Translations under genes and position numbers: made by a program
Assembly: GCF_014905175.1 (NCBI RefSeq)
Contig: NC_057790.1
Location: forward strand, 11,062,469-11,126,468
DNA from: Aphidius gifuensis
Taxonomy: Eukaryota > Arthropoda > Insecta > Hymenoptera > Braconidae
DNA length: 64,000 nucleotides
Direction of reading: 5' to 3'
Notes under the pieces: generated by a model
Seen by the model: only the letters and a program-made list of their open reading frames with translations
Database searches by the model: none
Told to the model about the DNA's origin: nothing
In this document: positions 57,601-64,000 of the stretch, piece by piece
Layout: the number at the start of each line of letters is the position of its first letter
Numbering within the stretch: the stretch's first letter is position 1

Positions 57601-58462
57601 TAAAGTGACGTTTTATCATATTAAAAGAGATTCGCAGAAACCGCGAAAAGTTCAAATGACGTGCTCATAGATATTATTCATTTGATCATGTATTATTTCA
57701 GTTTCTATAGACAAAACTGACATCAATCAAAGAACAGCACAATCAATATGTCAAACTGTTAGAGTGGAAAATTTTGTTTGTTCAGGACCTAATTTTTTGC
57801 GGAAAGTATTGTAAGAAATATATTCATTGGAATACAGATGCTGCAATAATTTCTAATATGTGTGTTATTTTAGTTTATTAAACTATTGTATCCTAACTTC
57901 TGTCACTACAAGGATATATCTTTTAGTATGATCAAATTTGATCAAATGTTATAATAAATGTATTTAGAAATATGCTTTACTATGCTTTACACTGACTTAC
58001 AGTTACGATCGGTTAGAACCCAATAATTGCTCTTTGAATTATTCATTTAATTGACTTAGCCAAAATCTCTGCACAAACACTTATGATTTCTAGGTCTCAT
58101 TTTCATTTTTCATCAGTATAAAATATGAAATCAATCTTATTTTTATTACATATAAAATTTAAGAATATTAGAGTCATTTTCTTCAAGTGAACTCATTACA
58201 TTTTTAACATCAATCATACATACAACAATTCAACTTAAATCACGACATCAATCTACCTGATCTATCTACATAAATAAATGGATTGAAAATTGTAAGGTAA
58301 ACAATTTGAATGAATTGGAATGAATAAATTTAATTGAAAATTTTGAAAATCATAAAAATAAATCAAAATAAATCAGAGTTCTTTCACATAACTTATCGAA
58401 TGTGCAATTAAACATGAATATCTGTTAAATTACATATTACATAAAAACAAATTTTGTTACAG
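57601..58462. other. AT-rich intron remainder
   Basis: No gene. It ends in TTTTGTTACAG, the acceptor of the next SMYD4-like exon. Confidence 0.5.
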
Positions 58463-58703
58463 TTTGTTTAATCACACTTGTGATCCACCAGTAACAAGAG
58501 TTTCCTTCGGTCGAAAGATGGCTCTTTATGCTGTCTATCCAATAAAAAAAGGCGAGCAGATTTTTGACAACTATGGCATGCACTATGCTCTTCATCCGAA
58601 GAATTATCGTTTGTCTAGACTTTATCAACAATTCAGATTTGTTTGTAATTGTCGCTCTTGCATTGAAGATTGGCCGACATTTCCAAATGTTCCTAGTTTT
58701 TGG
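58463..58703 (+). CDS. SMYD4-like gene, SET and post-SET exon
   Basis: After TTGTTACAG one base completes a codon, then LFNHTCDPPVTRV, the SAM/substrate motif NHxCxP of SET domains; GEQIFDNYGMHYA, the second catalytic motif with its NYG tyrosine; and FVCNCRSCIEDWP, the CxCxxC post-SET zinc ligands. The Asn that follows NHSCDP in many SMYDs is Pro here, as lineage variation or decay. The donor is TGG|GTATGT at 58704, phase 0. The frame is intact throughout, in contrast with the first coding block. Confidence 0.85.
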
Positions 58704-58782
58704 GTATGTCTTGATATTTTTTGATAGTAATGTTATGGTCTTGAATATTATCTGATAACAATAATAAGAATTCCTATTGCAG

Positions 58783-59028
58783 GTGCAAAGATTAGCGAAT
58801 GTTAATAATGAAAAGTTGAATTATGCCATGGTCAAGTTTTCAAAGTACTACGAGCTGGCGGTCAGAGCTGAAGTTGAAGATAATTCCGAAATAGTTGAAG
58901 ACTTATTGAATATCGTAAATGTTTTCTTTGAACGGGTCAGTTTGCCTTGCCGTGAACTTAATGAGATCATTGAGACATTAAAAAGAGTATACAGTCTTTT
59001 AGCTAATCGTTTTCAATCTCTTGATTAA
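58783..59028 (+). CDS. SMYD4-like gene, last exon
   Basis: The acceptor CTATTGCAG ends at 58782. The 246-base exon continues in phase 0 with VQRLANVNNEKLNYAMVKF and a helical, acidic C-terminal region, ending FQSLD and TAA at 59026-59028. A C-terminal helical (TPR-like) tail is usual for SMYD proteins. The 79-base intron before it is clean. There are no disruptions. Confidence 0.8.
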   Translation: MQRLANVNNEKLNYAMVKFSKYYELAVRAEVEDNSEIVEDLLNIVNVFFERVSLPCRELNEIIETLKRVYSLLANRFQSLD

Positions 59029-59516
59029 GGTTATGGTGTGACCAGTACGAATTTCAGAAGAGAAATCGAAAAAAAAGCTTCATTTTCTATACATTGAGTG
59101 ACAGAGTTGCTAACACAAAGTAGAGCTGATATAAAAGTAAATCACATCATTCAAATTCCCACACGGACAAAAATATACTGTCATTATGACAGTTTTTCTG
59201 GAAATTTGAACACAAACGATGCGATGTAATGTAATGTAAACGATGCAAATAACTCAGAGCAAGCAAGACACCTCTCAAAAATGTAATGATTCGTGAAAAA
59301 TTTTATCAGAGTTTTATGTTGAAAGAACAGAGAAAATAGACATTATAACTATAATCAGTATACTTTTAGATTAAATTAAATTAATCTTAATTTTTATTTT
59401 CATTTCACGTTACATTTATTGTTATAGTAAATTTCTCGCCAAGGCTCGTTCCTACCCTTCCAAATTCATTGTGAGCGAGCTCTCTGATTGGGCACATGTA
59501 TCGAACTATATTTTAT
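59029..59516. other. Downstream of SMYD4-like gene
   Basis: No gene. GATGCGATGTAATGTAATGT at 59218 is a short direct repeat. AATTAAATTAATC-type AT sequence around 59365 could hold the polyadenylation region. Confidence 0.4.
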
Positions 59517-59612
59517 GTCACAAGGGCAGTGGGAATAATGTGTGAATTTCCAGAACGTAGTAGAGCGTTTTCGGAAATTTACACGTTATTACCACTGCCC
59601 TTGTGTGATAAA
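59517..59612. repeat. Hairpin with ~40-bp arms
   Basis: TGTCACAAGGGCAGTGGGAA continues TAATGTGTGAATTTCC and faces GGAAATTTACACGTTATTAC continuing CACTGCCCTTGTGTGATA, with a 13-base loop region. Confidence 0.8.
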
Positions 59613-60785
59613 TTTATTATCACATTGATAATTTTTTTGAGAAAGCATAAATTATTTTTTTTTAGAGAAATTAGTGTACAAATATAACATAGAAAGTAAA
59701 CTTCAAAGTTGTTGACAGAAAAGCTTTATTTTGAATTTTCCCGTTTTTGTATCCAAAGATACAAAAAAAAATGTCATAACAACAGGATGATATTTTCAGT
59801 AAACCCAATTTCACAACTGTAAATCCTTTCTTTTTGATAAGCATCTCCAATATGAATCCGACAACTCAATCCAACAATATTAAAATCCAATAATAAATCT
59901 AAGAACCGAATAATAGCCAATTTTAGGGACAATGCGTATATAAGGTCGCAGATTGGTTGATAAGACACATTATTACCGATCACTTGTCACTCGTGTCATT
60001 CGTGTCCGAGTCAAAAGGCTATTCATATGTACAATAGGGATCTGACCTATGAGCAGGCTTTGGTAAATAATTTTAACAAAATAATTAAAATTAAATAAAG
60101 CATCAACACAAATTGTAAATATAAACATTTGTTTTTTTTATTTATTATTTTTATTTTTTATAAATATTTTTTTGAACAAACTTCGTTTTTTTTTTCATTT
60201 TAAATTATAATCTAGTTAGTTTTTTTAACGCCAATATAAATATAAATATAAATATAAATATTGAAACTTAAATCAAAGTTTTAAATCCAATTTTTTTCAT
60301 TTATTAATAATTTTTTTTAGTTAAATGTCAAAAAATTTTTCTCTCTAAAATTTAATAGAAAAAACAAACATTTTTTTATGTAAATATAAATAGAAAAGAA
60401 GAAAAAAAAATGTCTTATGAACAATTATTGCTAATTATTCAAACGACGTAATTCGCTAAAAACTGTTCTTGCTTTTGGGTGAATTGGTTTGGACTCTATT
60501 TTATAAATATAATGTTGTATAACTTCATAGTGGACAATGCTCCGATAAGGAAAATCCAGATCTCATGTAAAGAATGATTTGAATAGTATATCAAAAGCTG
60601 ATAAAACATTGTTAATTTTCCATATTACATTGTAAATACAGCATAAGATTTCTTCAAAACTTCCAACAATTACAATAATCAGTTGTAATTTTTTTTTCTC
60701 CATTAACAATTCCGTTTGCTTTTTAGAAAGAGCTGTTGTACTTCGTTCAGTTACGTATTGCTATAATAAAGTTTTTCTTTTAATT
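59613..60785. other. AT-rich spacer
   Basis: No gene. A TAAATA-type simple repeat (five copies of ATAAAT) is at 60234-60262. Confidence 0.4.
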
Positions 60786-60859
60786 CTAGTGCTGCATTAT
60801 TATCATAAAAATAATATAATATATTGACTTCAATAATAAAATTACCTCCGCGAAAATTA

Positions 60860-61245
60860 AAATGCTGTCAACCACATCAATAACACTCATTTTATCTGAA
60901 GGAGATCCCCTCCCAATAGGTGGCAAAAGAAAAGCAAATAATTTTATTTGTGTCGCAGCTTTTTCATTTTCATCTGTATCAGCAGAATCCATTTTTTCTT
61001 GCAATTCTCTAATTCCTGTTATCCATCTAAGTGCTTCTTAATTTTTCTTTCCATTTTCGAGTGTTTCAAATAAGACTCGAAGCAAATCATCCATCTTTTC
61101 TGATGTCAGCTCATCAGATATTCAGGCCATCAGGATACCAGTCAGTAAAATCACTTGTAACTAATTCATGACCATTTGGTGTCTTCAAACTTGACCATTT
61201 ACATATTAAGTTCCAAAACGAAATAGTTCCAATACGCATAAAGTT
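60860..61245 (-). pseudogene. Unrecognised decayed coding sequence
   Basis: On the minus strand a coding-like stretch reads FWNLICKWSSLKTPNGHELV, SDFTDWYPDGLNI, then, after a one-base frame change near 61120, SDELTSEKMDDLLRVLFETL, a TAA at about 61040, and EALRWITGIRELQEKMDSAD with DENEKAATQIKLFAFLLPPI further on. Amino-acid composition and length are protein-like, but I do not recognise the family. Its position downstream of the FLYWCH exons on the same strand suggests it may be part of the same or a neighbouring gene. Confidence 0.4.
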
Positions 61246-61293
61246 CCAAAATTTTATTAATATATTGAGTACATTAAAAATGTAAAGTATATT

Positions 61294-62499
61294 TCATTTA
61301 TATTCTTGTAAATCTTCTATGGATAATGGATTTGCAGGTAATTCTTTCAATCGTTCACGTTGAATTTGTTTTTGTATATTTTCCCTATCAGGTAATTCTG
61401 CCATGACCGCACTAGGTACGTCTTGCAATAATCGCATAATTTGGATAGGTGGTGCCTCTGGATGCTCTGCAGCACGCCTTTTTATACCTTATAATTGATC
61501 TATTTATTCATTTATCTATTCATTCATTCATTTATCTATTTACCTGTCAAAATTTTAACAGCATCGACTTTTTCCCTGTTGGGTGCATGGGAATCATGAG
61601 GTGAAACTGCCGGACCTCCTTTTCGGAGAGCAACTGTGTTTGCATCCGTGACAGGACCAGTGGTCACACGAGCAGGTAGAGTTGCGCACGAGACGAGACG
61701 AGACGAGACTTTGCTGAGTCTCGTCTCGGTCTCGATAATTGGCTGAAATTTCAGTCTCGTCTCGGTCTCGTCTCGTCTGAAAATTTCTCGGTCTGGTCTC
61801 GCGACACTGAGACGAGACCGAGACGATAACGAGACTAGTCACGAAATTTTTTTTTTTCAATTTACTTGGTATTATCAATCTACTTATGGAAAAAAAAAAT
61901 AAAAATACACAAGAAAATTTATTATCAATAATTTTTTTTTATTATAACTTACATGCTTTTTTTTTTATATATTAACTCATTGGTATTCTAGTTTTTTTTT
62001 TCCTAATCTATAGTATAGTACACAGCAATACTTAGTATTGCAATATATTTTTTCATTATAAACTATCAATACTTCAATCCAGGATTTAACTTATAACGCA
62101 TCAATTAGTTTTTCTAGATCACAAGATGCCCAAGAGTGTAAACAAAGTAATGCTGTGATTGATTTATCACTCAAACGGCCTCGAAGATGAGTAATAACCA
62201 GAGCAGCAAGAGAAAACAGGCGTTATATAGAGAGGGCAGCATTTTTTTTTGTTGTCAGTAAAAAAAAAATAGAGGGCAGCACCATTTTTGTGGAAGACTA
62301 AAAATGACGAGACTCTCGCCGAGATTCTCGGGCTATAAGAGTCTCGTCTCGGTCTCGTCTCGTGCGCAACTCTACGAGCAGGACATGGCTTTTCTTTACA
62401 CCTCCAATACACAACCCCATTTCCAACCGAATGCTTGTAATATAAATAGCCATCAGCATGTAAATATATTGTTTTACCCGAACGAATAATTTCAGCCAT
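61294..62499 (-). pseudogene. FLYWCH zinc-finger gene interrupted by a hAT element
   Basis: FLYWCH fingers bind DNA or protein and occur both in regulators and in MULE-type transposon proteins. The minus-strand start at 62499 reads MAEIIRSGKTIYLHADGYLY, then YWRCKEKPCPAR (W and two Cys of the finger). The frame is cut at 62374 by the element 61678-62374. Past the element it resumes VTTGPVTDANTVALRKGG and HDSHAPN (the two His ligands). A donor at 61543 and acceptor at 61488 define a 56-base intron. The last exon (61294-61487) has HPEAPPIQIMRLLQ and IQKQIQRERLKELPANPLS, then TGA. The tail resembles what follows FLYWCH in insect MULE-related proteins. Without the element the product would be about 145 residues. 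Confidence 0.7.
61678..62374. mobile_element. hAT-like element (697 bp) inserted in the FLYWCH frame
   Basis: The inverted ends TAGAGTTGCGCACGAG are perfect and extend into GACGAGAC repeats; perfect 8-bp duplications CGAGCAGG lie at 61670-61677 and 62375-62382. The ends fit YARNG (TAGAG). GAGACGAGACCGAGAC-type subterminal repeats tie it to the 26167-27240 element although the tips differ. No transposase. Confidence 0.92.
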
Positions 62500-62641
62500 T
62501 CGATTTTTAAAAACTTTAGACCTTTTTTTTACAGAGAATTTTTTTTATGACATTTATTTATTATTTTTATTAAATAAACATGTTTGTTTGTAACTAAGGA
62601 ATTAAAAAAAACAAAAAAACATTCGACTTAAAAAAAACAAA

Positions 62642-62785
62642 ACTTTTGGAACATTTGTCTTTTGGAAAAAAAAAACTTTTGGAACATTTGTCTTTTGGAA
62701 AAAAAACTTTTAGAACATTTGTCTTTTGGAAAAAAAAACATTTGGAACTTTTAGATTTGGGACAAAAAAATTGGAACTTTTGGTT
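62642..62785. repeat. Minisatellite, ~33-bp unit, four copies
   Basis: ACTTTTGGAACATTTGTCTT continuing TTGGAAAAAAA begins at 62642, 62675, 62706 and (diverged) 62739. Confidence 0.85.
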
Positions 62786-62799
62786 ACCTACCCCAATTT

Positions 62800-62975
62800 T
62801 TACAGCTGGTATATTGTTATCATTATTATTATTTCTTTTTTTTTTCGTGGTTCATTGACTGACAAAAGATCTTTTTGGCACATTTTATTAGTTTTCTTCC
62901 ATGCAGCCTTTACATCGTCCCATGGATCAACATTAGCATCTGAGAAAGCTTTACTTGCTACCACATCTGGATCAA
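62800..62975 (-). CDS. Exon-like segment of an unrecognised gene
   Basis: On the minus strand TTTATTCTAG (ending at 62976) precedes a frame reading DPDVVASKAFSDANVDPWDD, VKAAWKKTNKMCQKDLLS and a lysine-rich end, with a stop at 62800. The acceptor and the peptide are convincing; the family is unknown. It lies upstream of the FLYWCH start on the same strand and could be the last exon of a neighbouring gene or part of a rearranged one. Confidence 0.35.
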
Positions 62976-63042
62976 CTAGAATAAATATGTTTGTCATTAT
63001 TGAATATAAATTAATATCAACAAATAGTCGTAAATAATACAT

Positions 63043-64000
63043 ACAAATACTGTATCACACCACGTATCCAAATATACCACGATAATTTCACAAGGGTTGT
63101 AAGGCCTTGAGTTTGATACAGGGCTATCAAAGGATGTGGAGGATAGGTTGTAAATTGAAATAATAAGAATAACACTTCAAATAAATCCAAACACTGTGGC
63201 TTAAATTCTATTAATATATTCACTTTATTATTTCACTAAAATTATAATTAATTGTATTGTATATTGTATATTGAGTTGACTCTAAAAAGTGTTATCATGG
63301 ACAGACACTATACTATTTTATATTGTAAGTATAAAGAAATCCCGTTGTACGCGAATCAATATTAATTAGAGATGTTACGTAAACGAGTGTTGAAGAGCAA
63401 CTGATTTCTCAGTTTGTTGAAAATTGTTAAGTCCAAAAAATGGGTGTGTACTTAGTTAAAAAATTAGTTTTAATTGGTCAAAAATTAGTTCAAAAGAGGG
63501 TAAAAAACTAGGTGTAGGTGGTGGGATTTTTAGACATAAAATTGGGCCTTGTGTGGTCCAAAGGGTGACATAAAAAATACCATGTGTAAACAAAAAATAT
63601 AGATTTTACGACCGGAAAGTCCAAGACGTTTTCATGAATTTAGTTTATTTTGAAAAGTTATAAATTTACTTTTTTATTGTCGATTTTACGATCATTCTGT
63701 GTATCGAAAATACGTTAGTGCAGTTGTTTGACAGATGTGAGATTTTCTCTAATTCTTGACAAATAATGTTTTAAAAAATATGTTATAATAGTACCAAAGA
63801 GAAACTTGAGTTTATGGTTTTATTTGTTAAGTGATTTTAACTCAAAAAATCTATGCATGAGTTAACCATGTGTGGGAATATTCGAGTTTGTAAAAAAGCT
63901 ATTAAAAGTACATAAATTAAATCGTTGTTTAAAGTATTTTAGAAAAAATATAAAATCAAATTGGTAGTCACATGTTATTCTAAAGTTTGTCGTTTCACGG
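63043..64000. other. Right end of window, no gene seen
   Basis: AT-rich with no domain, splice or repeat signal that I can support, apart from the short direct repeat AAAAATTAGTT at 63459-63490. Confidence 0.4.

Larger units (their letters stand above)
44823..58462 (+). other. SMYD4-like intron (~13.6 kb)
   Basis: Runs from GTACGT at 44823 to TTGTTACAG at 58462. The flanking phases do not match (phase 0 before, one base needed after), and 20-30 residues expected between NVHS and LFNHTC in the family are absent, so at least one small exon is missing or unrecognised inside. It contains foldback elements, MITEs, a CACTA-like pseudogene and two orphan exon-like segments. Confidence 0.6.

Overview
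The window is nuclear DNA of an insect, AT-rich and intron-rich, with no bacterial or organellar features. The best taxonomic anchor is synapsin, whose start has the insect form RRFSSGDLSSE. A SMYD4-like gene, an acetyl-CoA carboxylase retrocopy and insect-type transposons (BEL/Pao, Copia, Jockey/CR1-like LINE, P-like, CACTA-like, hAT) agree with this. A hymenopteran parasitoid would fit, but that is an inference. Host coding sequence is only a few percent of the window; the rest is transposon-derived, much of it palindromic non-autonomous elements. LAYOUT: 1-120 holds a possible last exon of an upstream + strand gene. Three synapsin exons lie at 3867-4202, 15807-16060 and 16131-16266. Synapsin intron 1 carries TIR elements, tRNA-like sequences, a Helitron-like repeat and a decayed P-element-like transposase. 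From 16.3 to 21.5 kb are a 100-N assembly gap, a broken BEL/Pao gag-protease region with a clear 692-bp LTR, and a palindromic repeat array. A ~200-bp satellite occupies 22.7-24.06 kb. From 24.97 to 29.66 kb is a stack of nested insertions. A CACTA-like fragment, a Copia 3' end and an acetyl-CoA carboxylase pseudogene follow at 30-36 kb. A SMYD4-like gene starts at 43484 and ends at 59028; its first coding block has two frameshifts and its ~13.6-kb intron is full of foldback elements and a second CACTA-like pseudogene. At 60.8-63 kb are minus-strand pieces of a FLYWCH zinc-finger gene interrupted by a hAT element, plus two unrecognised coding pieces. HOW IT FITS TOGETHER: there is no operon-like organisation. 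The genes are separate, and the later synapsin exons were not found; they either lie beyond 64 kb (making the SMYD4-like locus nested in a synapsin intron) or were lost through misassembly. The most notable structures are four hAT-like elements with perfect 8-bp target duplications (one in a FLYWCH reading frame that closes exactly when the element is removed), tRNA-like sequences carried inside palindromic elements, and the satellite with an inverted repeat in every monomer.
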